DNA from: CADEEN01 sp963706685
GTDB taxonomy: Bacteria; Pseudomonadota; Gammaproteobacteria; Burkholderiales; Burkholderiaceae_C
Direction: 5' to 3'
DNA: 64,000 nt
Assembly: GCA_963706685.1 (NCBI GenBank)
Contig: CAVPMY010000017.1
Location: 434,001-498,000, forward strand
Shown one piece after another: positions 39,627 through 49,082 of the stretch. Below the pieces are notes generated by a model, which had not been told where the DNA came from, ran no database searches, and saw nothing but the letters and a program-made list of their open reading frames with translations. The translations under genes were made by a program, and so were the position numbers. Within the stretch, counting starts at the first letter, position 1. The number at the start of each line of letters is the position of its first letter.

Positions 39627-41057
39627 ATGGCAGACATTCATGCCCCCTCCGCGGCTCGCCTGCAGGCTCTGCTGAGCGCGCTGTGCCACGGATTGCTGGA
39701 GCGCGAAGCGCCCGTCCGCCTGGCGCTGCTGGCGGCGCTGGCCGGCGAGCATGTGCTGCTGATCGGCCCGCCGGGCACGGCCAAGAGCGCGCTGGCGCGC
39801 CGCCTGCACAGTGCCTTTGCGCACACGCGCTATTTCGAGCGCCTGTTGACGCGCTTCTCGACGCCCGAGGAACTCTTCGGTCCGCTGTCGTTGAAGGCCC
39901 TGGAGGATGACCGCTACGAGCGCCTGACCGAGGGCTTCCTGCCGACAGCGGGCATTGCCTTTCTCGACGAGGTCTTCAAGGCCAATTCGGCGATCCTCAA
40001 TGCCTTGCTGACGCTGCTCAACGAGCGCGAGTTCGACAACGGCACGCAACGCCTGGCCACGCCGCTGATCTCGGTCGTCGCGGCAAGCAACGAGGTGCCG
40101 GCCGACGAGGCCTTGCAGGCCTTCTACGATCGCTTTCTGCTGCGCGTGCCGGTGAGCGCGGTCGGTGACGACAGCTTTGCAGCGCTGCTGGCGCTCGAAG
40201 ACGCGGTGTCCGTCATCGACACACCGTTGTTGCCGGCTGAGTGCGAGGCCTTGGCCGCGGCGGCGACGCAGGTCACGCTCGGTGAGAGTTTCATCGGCGC
40301 CTGCGCTGCGTTGCGCCAGTGGCTGGCATCGCGCAACGAGGGTGCGTTGTCCGACCGCCGCTGGCGCCAGTTCGTGGCCCTGGCGCGCACGGCGGCGGCC
40401 AGCGAGGGCCGCAGCGAAGTCGACGCCTATGACCTCTGGCTGGCCCCCTATGTGGCCAGCGCCGTGCCTGAGAAGGTGCCGGCCTTGCAGCATTGGTTCG
40501 AGCAGGAGTTGCTGGCCACGCCGCCCAGCCATGCGCCCTGGCTCGAACGCGCGCTGCAGGCCTTCGACAAGCAGCTCGGCATCGAAGAGTCGGCACCGGC
40601 CGCAGCCGAGGGGGACGACGGCGCCGGCAAGGTGGCCCTGGCGCGGGCGATCGGCAGGCACGACGATCTTGGCGAGCGCGATGACGATGCGCAGCCGAAT
40701 GCACAACGCATCGTCTCGGCGCGTCTCGAAGCGCGGTTGCGCCGGCGCTGGAGCCCGGTGCACATCCGCTGCCGCGTCGATCAGGTGCGGGAGATCGAAG
40801 CCCAGGTCGCGGTGGCCCGTGCCGAGGTCGGTGCCCGCGCCCAGGCGCAGGCCGGCGCGCTGGCGCCGCGCGTGTGGATGCCGCCCGCCCTGCGCGCGCA
40901 GCTGGCGGATGCACACACGAAAGCACTGCGCATGCTCGATGACCTGGCGCTGCGGCTGGCCAGCGTGCGGCAAGGCTTTGCCGCCCTGCCCTGCGATGAA
41001 CAGGCCAGTGCCGCGCCTGAGCCGAGCCGCATCGAGATTGCGGAAACGGTCGGGTGA
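39627..41057 (+). CDS. ravA: MoxR-family AAA+ ATPase, RavA-like
   Basis: 476 residues. Walker A is LIGPPGTAKSALARRLH, then RYFERLLTRFSTPEELFGPL, Walker B GIAFLDEVFKANSAILNALL and NEREFDNGTQRL with VVAASNEVPADEALQAFYDR (sensor and Arg finger). The RavA subgroup of MoxR has this FxTPEELFGPLSL pattern. The C-terminal 180 residues are helical and less conserved. Its stop overlaps the GTG of the VWA gene (GTGA), the standard ravA-viaA arrangement; the pair remodels respiratory or membrane complexes in E. coli. Confidence 0.9.
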   Translation: MADIHAPSAARLQALLSALCHGLLEREAPVRLALLAALAGEHVLLIGPPGTAKSALARRLHSAFAHTRYFERLLTRFSTPEELFGPLSLKALEDDRYERLTEGFLPTAGIAFLDEVFKANSAILNALLTLLNEREFDNGTQRLATPLISVVAASNEVPADEALQAFYDRFLLRVPVSAVGDDSFAALLALEDAVSVIDTPLLPAECEALAAAATQVTLGESFIGACAALRQWLASRNEGALSDRRWRQFVALARTAAASEGRSEVDAYDLWLAPYVASAVPEKVPALQHWFEQELLATPPSHAPWLERALQAFDKQLGIEESAPAAAEGDDGAGKVALARAIGRHDDLGERDDDAQPNAQRIVSARLEARLRRRWSPVHIRCRVDQVREIEAQVAVARAEVGARAQAQAGALAPRVWMPPALRAQLADAHTKALRMLDDLALRLASVRQGFAALPCDEQASAAPEPSRIEIAETVG

Positions 41058-42544
41058 CGAGCTTCGATGCACCCTACGACCGGCTGCAAGCGCTGCCGCA
41101 GCCAGTCTGGTTGCCGACACTGATTGCCGCGGTCGGCGCCCGTGAGCAGCGGCTCGACAGCACACGCGCCTGGCTGGCGGCGCTCAACGCCGGCGCGCTG
41201 CCCGACGCTGAAGCCGACTTCGGCGATGCGCACGCCAGCGCCGCGCTGCGCCGCGTCGTCGGCGAGCTGCGGCTGCCTGCCTTCACGCGCGGCACGCCGG
41301 CGCTGGCCGAGCAGGTGTTGCGCACGATGCTGTGGCACCTCGACAGCGCGCTGGACCTGCAGCCGCGCCTGAGCCGCGACGGTGCCATCGAGCAGATCAC
41401 GCAAGAGTTTCGCCAAGCCTGGCAGCATGAAACCGTGGGCCTCGAAGCCGATCTCGCGCTGTTGCGCGACCTGTCCGGCGGCACCCACCTGCAATGGGGC
41501 GAGCTGCGCGGCCGCTTGCGCTCGCGTGAGTGGCAAGGCGCGCGGCGCGCGGCCGAGCGCCTGGCCTCGATGCCCGAGCTGACGGCGCTGCTGCAGCGCC
41601 TGGGGCGGCGCGAGTGGTCGGCGCGCGCCGCGCCTGCGCCGGCCCATCACACGGCGCTGCAGCGCGTGCCGCTGCGCGCCGTGCCGACGCGGCTGACGGG
41701 CGCGCCGGGCGAGATCACCGGCATCCGTTTCGACTCACGGCTCGAACACATGCTGCCCAGCGAAGCGATCCTGCTGCGCCACCCGGTCGGCAAGCGCCTG
41801 TGGCGCGCGCGCCAGGCCGAAGGCCGCTTGCTGGCCCACGAGACCGAGGCGCTGGTGATCGATTGGCGCGCCGACCCGCAAGGCCGCGTGCACGACAACG
41901 CCGCGCCTGCTGGGCACGCACAGGCCCTCGAACGCGGCCCCTTCGTGCTCTGCCTGGACACCTCGGGCTCGATGGCCGGGGCGCCGGAGAACATTGCCAA
42001 GGCCGTCGCCATTGCCGCACTGCGCACCGCGCACGCCGCCGGCCGCGCTTGCAGGCTGATCGCCTTCGGCGGCCCGGGCGAGTTGATCGAGCGCGACCTC
42101 AGCCACACCGAGCAGGGCCTGGCAGCGACGCTCGAACTCATGGCCCAGGCCTTCGACGGCGGCACCGATGTGCAGACGCCGATCGAGCGCGCGATCGATT
42201 GCGTGCACCAGGCCGGATGGCAAGGCGCCGACCTGCTGATCGTCAGCGACGGCGAGTTCGGCTGCGTGCGCACCACGCTCGACAAGCTGGACCGCGTGCG
42301 CGAGCATCTCGGTGTGCATGTGCAGGGCGTGCTCGTCGGCGACCGCGAAACGATGGGCCTGCTCGAAGTCTGCGACGCCATCCATTGGGTGCGCGATTGG
42401 CGGCGCCACGCCGACGACGACGCCCAGGCGCGTGCGCCGAGCCCGGTGCACAGCAAGAGTCTGACGGCCTTGTACTTCCCGAATGCGCTGTCGACCCACG
42501 CCGCGCGCCACAGCGCGCCGGCGTCAGAGGTTAAGCGGCGCTGA
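41054..42544 (+). CDS. viaA: VWA-domain protein, ViaA-like
   Basis: 496 residues from GTG 41054. The N-terminal helical region (to about residue 290) contains LLRDLSGGTHLQWGELRGRL. The C-terminal von Willebrand A domain has the MIDAS motif LCLDTSGSMAGAPE, FGGPGELIER, FDGGTDVQTPIERAI and LLIVSDGEFG. It is the partner of the upstream RavA-like ATPase. Its 3' end overlaps the convergent DMT gene by 21 bp. Confidence 0.9.
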   Translation: MTSFDAPYDRLQALPQPVWLPTLIAAVGAREQRLDSTRAWLAALNAGALPDAEADFGDAHASAALRRVVGELRLPAFTRGTPALAEQVLRTMLWHLDSALDLQPRLSRDGAIEQITQEFRQAWQHETVGLEADLALLRDLSGGTHLQWGELRGRLRSREWQGARRAAERLASMPELTALLQRLGRREWSARAAPAPAHHTALQRVPLRAVPTRLTGAPGEITGIRFDSRLEHMLPSEAILLRHPVGKRLWRARQAEGRLLAHETEALVIDWRADPQGRVHDNAAPAGHAQALERGPFVLCLDTSGSMAGAPENIAKAVAIAALRTAHAAGRACRLIAFGGPGELIERDLSHTEQGLAATLELMAQAFDGGTDVQTPIERAIDCVHQAGWQGADLLIVSDGEFGCVRTTLDKLDRVREHLGVHVQGVLVGDRETMGLLEVCDAIHWVRDWRRHADDDAQARAPSPVHSKSLTALYFPNALSTHAARHSAPASEVKRR

Positions 42545-43441
42545 AGCGGGTGACACCGAGCGTGTGGCGGTCAACACCAGGCCGGCAAAGACGCACAGCA
42601 GCCCGGCGACGAAGCCGATACCGAGCGGCTCGCCGAGGGCGAACGTGCCGATCAGCGCCGCAGTGGCCGGGCTCAGCGCCAGGAACGTCGTCGCCTTGGT
42701 CGGTGCGGTGTGCTTGAGCACCCACAACCACAACCAATAGCCGGCGCCACTGGACAAACCGATGGCACCCAAGGCCGCCCACTGCTGCCGCGACAGCGCC
42801 GGCGCCTGCGTGAACAGGCCCTCGGCCCAGGCGGCCGGTGCGAGCGCGGCCACCGCCGCCGCCATGGCGAGGGTGCCCAGCGGCAACATGGCGTGGCGCT
42901 CGAGCAGCGGCCGGTACAGCACCGTGCAGGCTGCGCCGCAGAGCGCGGCAGCGAGCACGCAGACGGCGCCGAGAGCGACGCCGGCGCCGCCGATCGCTGA
43001 CGCATGCACGCCGAGGGCAACGCCGACGCCGAGAATCGACAGCAGTACCCCGGCGGCCAGCGGCAGATCGAAACGCTCGTAGCCGGCCGCTGTGGCAATG
43101 GCCAGGGTCATCAGCGGGAAGGTCGCAAACAGCAACGCACCCAGGCCCGCATCGACATGCTTGAGGCCGAGGTTGAGCAAGGCGATCAGCACGCCGAACT
43201 GCGTGATGCCCAACAGGACGACACGCATGACATCAGCCGTCGTCAGGCGCGCCAACGACGCGCGCGTACCGCGGACGAAGGCCAGCAGCAGCATCAGCGT
43301 GGCCAGCGCGATGGCATAGCGCACGAAGGTCAGCGACAGCGGGCCCAGCGCTTGAACCAACCAGCGGCTGCCGGCAATGCAGGCACCAACCTGGACGCCG
43401 ACCAGCGCAGCGGCGCCGAGTGCCCAGCGTTCCTTGGTCAC
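42524..43441 (-). CDS. DMT-superfamily (EamA) transporter
   Basis: About 305 residues with ten hydrophobic helices in two EamA halves (VQVGACIAGSRWLVQALGPL, then WAALGAIGLSSGAGYWLWLW with ALSPATAALIGTFALGEPLG). A GTG at 43439-43441 overlaps the stop of the MarR-GNAT gene (GTGA), placing the exporter directly under that regulator. The substrate is unknown; EamA proteins export amino acids, metabolites or drugs. Confidence 0.88.
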   Translation of the reverse strand: MTKERWALGAAALVGVQVGACIAGSRWLVQALGPLSLTFVRYAIALATLMLLLAFVRGTRASLARLTTADVMRVVLLGITQFGVLIALLNLGLKHVDAGLGALLFATFPLMTLAIATAAGYERFDLPLAAGVLLSILGVGVALGVHASAIGGAGVALGAVCVLAAALCGAACTVLYRPLLERHAMLPLGTLAMAAAVAALAPAAWAEGLFTQAPALSRQQWAALGAIGLSSGAGYWLWLWVLKHTAPTKATTFLALSPATAALIGTFALGEPLGIGFVAGLLCVFAGLVLTATRSVSPASAPLNL

Positions 43442-44371
43442 AGGGCCAGCGTCCAGTACTGCCCGACCATGGACTTGCCGAACGAACGGTGGCGCTCCTG
43501 TTTCTGCAGCACGAAGCCGCGCGCCTCGTAGATATGCCGTGCGGCCTTGAGCACGTCGTTGGTCCACAGCATCAGCGACTTGTACTGTTTGTCGCGCGCA
43601 AAGCGGATGCACTCGTCGACCAGGCGCGCGCCCAGCCCCTGCCCACGCGCCGACGGCTCCACATAGAGCAGGCGCAACTGCGCCACGCGCGCCGACTTGC
43701 GGACAACGAACACGGCGCCGACGATGCGCCCGCCCTGCTCGGCGATCCAGCAGCGTTCATGCCGGGCATCGAACTCGCGCACGAATTTGGCGCCGATTTC
43801 GGCCACCAGGGCCTCGAAGGTCTCGTCCCATCCGTACTCCTGCGCATACAGCGTGCCATGGCGGTGCACGATCCAGCCGATGTCGCCGCTGTGCTGCGCT
43901 CGCAGCACGATCGGCTCGGGCAGGCCGCGCGGGTTGGGCGTCAGCAAGCGCTCGACGGTGCCCATGGCGGCGCGCAGTTCGTCGGCCGTGGCCGCGTCGA
44001 GATGCGACAGCAGCGCGGCGGCCTGCGCTGCCGCGGCCTGCTCGAGCGGCGCCAGCACCTTGTTGCCCTTTGCACTCAGCGCCAGCTGGCTGCTTCGCGC
44101 ATCGCTGGCGTGCATGCTGCGCACGACCAGGCCCTGCGCAACGAAGCGGCGCAGGATGCGGCTCAGGTAACCGGCGTCGATGGCCAGCACGCGCACCAGA
44201 TCGGCCGCACTCGGCACCGGGTTGGTGCGCGATCTCGTAGAGCACGCGCACTTCGGTGAGACTCAAGCCGCTGTCGAGCAGGTGCTCGTCGAGCAGGCCG
44301 AGCTGTCGCGTGAAGAAACGGCCGAAGCGGCGCAGCGCTGCAACGGGGGGCGAGTCGTTCAGCAACGGCAC
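43438..44371 (-). CDS. MarR-GNAT fusion protein (one frameshift)
   Basis: About 310 residues. The N-terminal MarR winged HTH reads FTRQLGLLDEHLLDSGLSLT, EVRVLYEIAHQP and, after a one-base insertion near 44220, PSAADLVRVLAIDAGYLSRI with LVVRSMHASDARSSQLAL. The C-terminal half is a GNAT acetyltransferase with RLLYVEPSARGQGLGARLVD (acetyl-CoA motif) and LWTNDVLKAARHIYEARGF. Fused MarR-GNAT proteins are a known family; the acetylation target is unknown. The probable GTG start lies 50 bp from xdhC, and the coupled DMT exporter suggests a resistance or export module. Confidence 0.88.
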
Positions 44372-44423
44372 GCACGCATCTTGGCAACAATACTTGACCG
44401 AGTCAACGGTTTGCTTGCCGGCG

Positions 44424-45248
44424 TCACCTGAACTGCATCAACTGCGCCACTACCGCGGCGGCGATCACCTCGGGCTCCTTGCCGAGCACACCGGGCACGC
44501 CGATCGGGCAGGTGATGCGCGCCATCTCGGCGGCCGCAAAGCCGCGCGCCTCGAGCCGGTGCGTGAACGCGGCCCACTTGCTCTTGCTGCCGATCAGGCC
44601 GATGAACGGCAGGTCGTCGCGCTCGCGCAGGCGCTTCAGGCACGCGGCCACCACTTCCAGATCCTCGGCGTGGGAAAAACTCATGACCAGCACGCGCGAG
44701 CGCGGTTCGAGATCGCGCACGGCCGCTTCCACCGGCGCCGAATGCTCAGCCCGCACCGAAGGCGGCAGGTTGTCCGGAAAGACCTCGTCGCGGCTGTCGA
44801 TCCATTGCACGCCCACCGGCAGCGGCGCCAGCGCGCGCACGATCGCGCGGCCGACATGGCCACCACCGAACAGCGCCACCGGCATGCGGCGAGCTTCCAG
44901 CTCGCCTTGCAGCCGCAGAACCAACGCCGCAGCGCCTGCAGGCTGCACGCGCTCGAAGCCCAGGTGCACCACACCACCGCAACATTGGCCCAGCGACGGG
45001 CCGAGCGCAAAGCGCCGCTGCGCGGCGAGCTCGGCGCCGGCCAGGGCCGCACGCGCCTGGGCGATCGCCTCGAACTCCAGGTGCCCGCCACCGATGGTGC
45101 CGAGCACACGATCCGCGAACACGGCCATCCACGTGCCCGACTCTCGCGGCACCGAGCCGCGGGTCTCGAAGACCGTCACCAGGACCGCCGGCTCGGCGGC
45201 CAGCCCGGCGCGCAAGGTGTCGAGTGTGGGATCGATCAGGGTGGCCAC
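44424..45248 (-). CDS. xdhC: XdhC/CoxI-family molybdoenzyme maturation factor
   Basis: 274 residues. N-terminal XdhC_CoxI: VLVTVFETRGSVPRESGTWM, GTIGGGHLEFEAI, SLGQCCGGVVHLGFE with the conserved paired cysteines. C-terminal Rossmann part: VALFGGGHVGRAIVRAL and FIGLIGSKSKWAAF. It handles the sulfurated molybdenum cofactor for xanthine dehydrogenase. xdhA/xdhB are not next to it on the right and none is visible to the left, so the target enzyme lies elsewhere. Confidence 0.93.
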   Translation of the reverse strand: MATLIDPTLDTLRAGLAAEPAVLVTVFETRGSVPRESGTWMAVFADRVLGTIGGGHLEFEAIAQARAALAGAELAAQRRFALGPSLGQCCGGVVHLGFERVQPAGAAALVLRLQGELEARRMPVALFGGGHVGRAIVRALAPLPVGVQWIDSRDEVFPDNLPPSVRAEHSAPVEAAVRDLEPRSRVLVMSFSHAEDLEVVAACLKRLRERDDLPFIGLIGSKSKWAAFTHRLEARGFAAAEMARITCPIGVPGVLGKEPEVIAAAVVAQLMQFR

Positions 45249-45273
45249 GCGCCAAGTTTAGACACTGATCGAG

Positions 45274-45330
45274 ATGAACATAGAGCAGGTCCGCCGGTAC
45301 GTCCTCGCCCTGCCCGAGGCCACCGCGGCG
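45274..45330 (+). pseudogene. MmcQ/YjbR-like N-terminal remnant
   Basis: MNIEQVRRYVLALPEATAA matches the start of MmcQ/YjbR (CyaY-like) DNA-binding proteins, but the similarity stops after about 19 codons and the frame then runs through unrelated residues into the homospermidine synthase region. It looks like a truncated remnant between xdhC and hss. The evidence is short. Confidence 0.4.
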
Positions 45331-45424
45331 CGCGTGCCCGCACCCTCGCAGCCGGCCGAGATAGAGACACCAAAGACTCAGGCATGCTCGGCCAATTCGC
45401 CAACTGCAACCACGGGAGAGCTTC

Positions 45425-46850
45425 ATGGGACCCGCCCACCCCCATCACGGCCACATCGACGGTGCCGTCGTCATCATCGGCTTCGGCTCCATCGGCCGCG
45501 GCGTGCTGCCGCTGATCGAGCGCCATTTCACCTACGACCAGCGCAAGCTGCACGTCATCGAGCCCTCGGCCGAGCATGCGACCTTCCTTGCCCAGCGCGG
45601 CGTGCGCCATCTGCAGACCGCGATCACGCGCGACAACTACCGCGAGCGTGCTGGCGCCGCTGCTGTCCGGCGGCGGCTTCTGCGTGCACCTGTCGGTGGA
45701 CACCTCGTCGCTGGACATCATGCGCCTGTGCCGCGAACTCGGCGCGCTGTACATCGACACCGTGGTCGAGCCCTGGGCGGGCTTCTACTTCGACCTCTCG
45801 CAGCCAGCGCACGCGCGCAGCAACTACGCGCTGCGCGAAGCCGTGCGCACCGAGGCACGGGCCCGCCCCGGCGGGCCGACGGCCGTGAGCTGCTGCGGCG
45901 CCAACCCGGGCATGGTCTCCTGGCTGCTCAAGGAGGCGCTGCTGAAGCTGGCCGAGGACCTAGGGCAACCCGTGGCTGCCGCGCCGGTGCAGCGCGAGGC
46001 GTGGGCGCGCCTGATGCAGTCGCTCGGCGTCAGGGGCGTGCACATCGCCGAACGCGACACCCAGGCCAGCCACCAGGCCAGACCCATCGGCAGCTTCGTC
46101 AACACCTGGTCGGTCGAGGGCTTCGTCGCCGAGGCCTTTCAGCCGGCCGAACTCGGCTGGGGCACGCACGAGCGCTGGTTCCCGCCCAACGGCCACCGCC
46201 ACGAGAACGGTTGCCGCGCCGCGATCTACCTCGACACGCCCGGGCTGCTGACCAAGGTGCACACCTGGACGCCGGCGGCCGGGCCGCAGTACGGCTTCCT
46301 GGTGACCCACAACGAAGCGATCTCGATCGCCGACTACTACACCGTCGGCAGCGGTGACGCGCCCGAGTTCCGCCCGACCTGCCACTATGCCTACCACCCT
46401 TGCGACGATGCCGTATTGAGCCTGCACGAGACCCTGGGCAGCGGACGCGTTCAGGCGCGCATGCAGATCCTGGACGAGTTCCAGATCGACCGCGGCGCCG
46501 ACCACCTCGGCGTGCTGCTGTACGGCCACGCAAGGAATGCGCTGTGGTACGGCTCGCGGCTGTCGATCCAGGAGACTCGCGCCTTGGCGCCGTTCCAGAA
46601 CGCCACCGGACTGCAGGTCACCTCCGCGGTGGTTGCGGGCATGGCCTGGGCGCTGCGCCATCCGCAAGCCGGTATCGTCGAGACCGACGAGATGGACCAT
46701 GACGACTGCCTGCGCATCCAGCGCCCGTACCTCGGCCCGGTCGAGGCCCACTACACGGAATGGACACCGATCGCCACGCGCTGGCCGCAGTTCGAGGAAG
46801 ACATCGACGACAGCGACCCCTGGCAGTTCAAGAACGTGCTGGCCACCTGA
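45425..46850 (+). CDS. hss: Homospermidine synthase (one frameshift)
   Basis: About 475 residues. The N-terminal NAD-binding segment VVIIGFGSIGRGVLPLIERH, HVIEPSAEHATFLAQRGV and AITRDNYRER is joined across one lost base near 45650 to LAPLLSGGGFCVHLSVDTSS, TVVEPWAGFYFD, CGANPGMVSWLLKEAL and the long conserved C-terminal part ending DSDPWQFKNVLAT. The enzyme makes sym-homospermidine from putrescine (and spermidine) with NAD. It stands alone here, 45 bp upstream of xylB, and shares no pathway with its neighbours. Confidence 0.92.
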
Positions 46851-46895
46851 GCGGCCGGGTCGTTGCGCACGCCGTCGACAATCAGACTTCGACCC

Positions 46896-48383
46896 ATGAG
46901 CACACACCCCGTTCTCGGCCTGGACCTGGGCACCTCCGAACTGAAGGCGCTGATCATGGGCGCCGACGGTGCCGTGCTGGCCACGGCGCATGCGCCACTG
47001 CAATGGCGGCAGCCGCAGCCCGGCTGGGCCGAGCAGGACGCCGAGGATTGGTGGCACGCCACGCTGGCGGCCTGCGCGCACTTGAAGCGCTCCGTGCCCG
47101 AGGCGATGGCCGCCGTGCAGGCGATCGGCCTGTCGGGCCAGATGCATGGCGCGACCCTGCTCGATGCGGCCGACAAGCTGTTGCGACCTTGCATCCTGTG
47201 GAACGACACGCGCAGCGCCGCGCAATGCGAGCGCCTGACGCGCGAGTGCCCGCGGCTGCACGAGATCGCCGGCAACCTGGCGATGCCCGGCTTCACTGCG
47301 CCCAAGCTGGCCTGGGTGCGCGAGCACGAAGCCGAGATCTTCCAGCGCGTGGCCACGGTGCTGCTGCCCAAGGACTGGCTACGGCTGCGCCTGACGGGCA
47401 GCAAGGTGTCCGAGATGTCCGATGCCGCCGGCACGCTGTGGCTCGACGTCGCCCGGCGCGACTGGTCCGACGACTTGCTGGCGGCCACCGGCCTGACGCG
47501 GGCGCACATGCCCGCGCTCGTCGAAGGCTACCAGGTCAGTGGCCGCCTGACGGCCGCGGCGGCGCGCGAACTCGGCTTGACGCCCGGCATCGCCGTCGTT
47601 GGCGGCGCGGGCGACAACGCGGCCAGTGCGGTGGGCATCGGCGCCGTCCAGGCCGGTGACAGTTTTGTCTCGCTGGGCACCAGCGGCGTGCTGTTCTCGG
47701 TGACCGATCGCCACCGCCCCAACGTCGGCGACGCGGTGCATGCGTTCTGCCACGCCCTGCCCGGACTGTGGCACCAGATGGCGGTGATGTTGTCGGCAGC
47801 GAGCGCGCTGGCCTGGGTGACCCGGCTCACCGGCCACGCCAACGAAGGCGCGCTGCTGGCCCAGTCGGCGGCACTCAGCGGCAATGAACGCGCCGGCGGG
47901 CCGATCTTCCTGCCCTACCTGTCCGGCGAACGCACGCCGCACAACGACGCTGCGGCCAGCGGCGTCTTCATCGGCCTGCGCCATGCGCACGAGGCGCCGC
48001 ACCTGGCATGGAGCGTGATCGAAGGCGTGAGCTTCGGCCTGCGCGACGGCCTGGATGCGATGCGCCGCGCCGGCAGCCGCGTCGACGAAGTGCAGCTCGT
48101 CGGCGGCGGCTCGCGCAGCACCCTGTGGGCGCAACTGCTGGCCGACGTGCTCGGCGTGCGCGTGCTGATCGGTGAAGACAGCAGCGTTGGCGCGGCGCTC
48201 GGCGCGGCGCGCCTGGCGGCGCTCAGCCTGGGAGACGTCGATGCAGCGCGCATCGCCGACATCTGCCGCCCGCCGAAAACGCTGCACCGCTTCGAGCCCC
48301 AGGACTCGGACGTCCTGGAACGACGCCTGGCCCTCTACCGCAGCGCCTACCCCGCACTGCGCCCCGTGTTCTCGTCTTCGTAG
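46896..48383 (+). CDS. xylB: Xylulokinase (FGGY family)
   Basis: 495 residues from ATG 46896. LGLDLGTSELKALIM (phosphate 1), GLSGQMHGATLLDAADKLLR, CILWNDTRSAAQ, KDWLRLRLTG, VVGGAGDNAASAVGIGAV (FGGY signature region), SLGTSGVLFSVT and LVGGGSRSTLWAQLLADVLG (adenosine motif) are intact. It phosphorylates D-xylulose; the GQMHG motif is the xylulokinase type. No xylA or transporter accompanies it in the window, so pathway context is missing. An antisense small ORF overlaps its last 37 bp. Confidence 0.93.
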   Translation: MSTHPVLGLDLGTSELKALIMGADGAVLATAHAPLQWRQPQPGWAEQDAEDWWHATLAACAHLKRSVPEAMAAVQAIGLSGQMHGATLLDAADKLLRPCILWNDTRSAAQCERLTRECPRLHEIAGNLAMPGFTAPKLAWVREHEAEIFQRVATVLLPKDWLRLRLTGSKVSEMSDAAGTLWLDVARRDWSDDLLAATGLTRAHMPALVEGYQVSGRLTAAAARELGLTPGIAVVGGAGDNAASAVGIGAVQAGDSFVSLGTSGVLFSVTDRHRPNVGDAVHAFCHALPGLWHQMAVMLSAASALAWVTRLTGHANEGALLAQSAALSGNERAGGPIFLPYLSGERTPHNDAAASGVFIGLRHAHEAPHLAWSVIEGVSFGLRDGLDAMRRAGSRVDEVQLVGGGSRSTLWAQLLADVLGVRVLIGEDSSVGAALGAARLAALSLGDVDAARIADICRPPKTLHRFEPQDSDVLERRLALYRSAYPALRPVFSSS

Positions 48384-48610
48384 ACGCCCTCAGCATGAAG
48401 TTTGGAAGCGATGCGGTCAAAGTCTTGGTCGTGACCGCAGAAGTCGAGCAGGCCATCCAGGGTTCTCTCGATGTGCGCGGCGTCACGGCTGCCAGTGCGC
48501 AGGATCTGATCGACCACCGGCCGTTATTGCCACCAAGCCTGTTGCTGAAGTTCGCGCACGCCTCGCGCGAGGGAGGTGATCGCCTGGAACTTGGTCTCCT
48601 CCGGCTTCAC
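48347..48610 (-). pseudogene. Small helical hypothetical protein with in-frame TAA
   Basis: A GTG at 48608-48610 overlaps the YhcG-fragment stop (GTGA). It opens 87 codons: KPEETKFQAITSLARGVREL, then QQQAWWQ, a TAA at 48524-48526, then RPVVDQILRTGSRDAAHIER and TLDGLLDFCGHDQDFDRIAS to a stop at 48347. The coding character continues unchanged across the TAA, which would be CAA (Gln) by one C-to-T change. The HIERTLDGLLDFC stretch resembles a small family of hypothetical proteins in Burkholderiales accessory loci that I cannot name. The C-terminus seems shorter than those relatives. Confidence 0.5.
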
Positions 48611-48976
48611 TCGCGTCGCTCCGGGTTGAGCGGCCTCCGGGCCGCCTGTTCCCTGGCGTGCTCGATCGCCTGGTGCAGGCACTGGCGCAGGAGCGGTAAG
48701 GGCGGCAAGGCCGTGAGGTCCTCGCTGACATGGATGGACTTCGCATCGAGCTGCAGCAACTCCACCTGCTCGGCGTCGGCGGACGCGCACAGGATGAGTC
48801 CGATGGGAGCTTCCTCGCCCGGCGCACGCTCGTGTTTGTCCAGCCAGCGCAGGTACAGCTCCATCTGGCCGACGTGAGCGGCCCAAACGACTCGAGCTTC
48901 AGTTCCACAGCGATCAGCCGGCGCAGGTGGCGGTGAAAGAACAGCAGGTCGAGGTTATGCCGAGGTCGGCATAAGA
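48607..48976 (-). pseudogene. YhcG/DUF1016 PD-(D/E)XK nuclease, C-terminal fragment
   Basis: The fragment begins at the border of the RIT element with HNLDLLFFHRHLRRLIAVEL and ELKLESF, the nuclease core of the DUF1016/YhcG family (DLLFYHRxLxxLVxxELK). After a one-base insertion near 48880 it continues QMELYLRWLDKHERAPGEEA, PIGLILCASADAEQVELLQL and the C-terminal helix LRQCLHQAIEHAREQAARR. The N-terminal two thirds are missing. YhcG proteins are often found in defence islands and restriction loci. Confidence 0.8.
48955..48974. repeat. Perfect 20-bp palindrome abutting the RIT left end
   Basis: TTATGCCGA-GG-TCGGCATAA has two perfect 9-base arms around a 2-base centre and ends two bases before the left inverted repeat of the RIT element. 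It lies where the YhcG gene should read DFYLDLLF and replaces part of it. It could be a recombinase-binding site, a foreign end, or a footprint of an excised element. Confidence 0.7.
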
Positions 48977-49008
48977 TCGATTGTTCCGATCTGCGGATTA
49001 TTCCGATG
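48977..49008 (+). repeat. RIT left terminal inverted repeat
   Basis: Starts TCGATTGTTCCGATCT and ends GATTATTCCGATG. It differs from the complement of the right end at two adjacent-but-one positions (17 and 19). Confidence 0.88.
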
Positions 49009-49082
49009 CGTTGGCGCCTGCCGCTTGATCTACGGGGACGGCATGCTGGTCGGGGGCGTCGGAATCGGGATAGTGCGGCCAT

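Noticed and set aside
41054..42544. Mg-chelatase or norD cofactor pair with the ATPase
   Set aside because: The FxTPEELFGPL pattern and gene overlap fit RavA/ViaA; no bacteriochlorophyll or denitrification genes are adjacent.
46896..48383. Xylose operon
   Set aside because: No xylA, xylose transporter or regulator is adjacent; xylB is treated as a stand-alone kinase.
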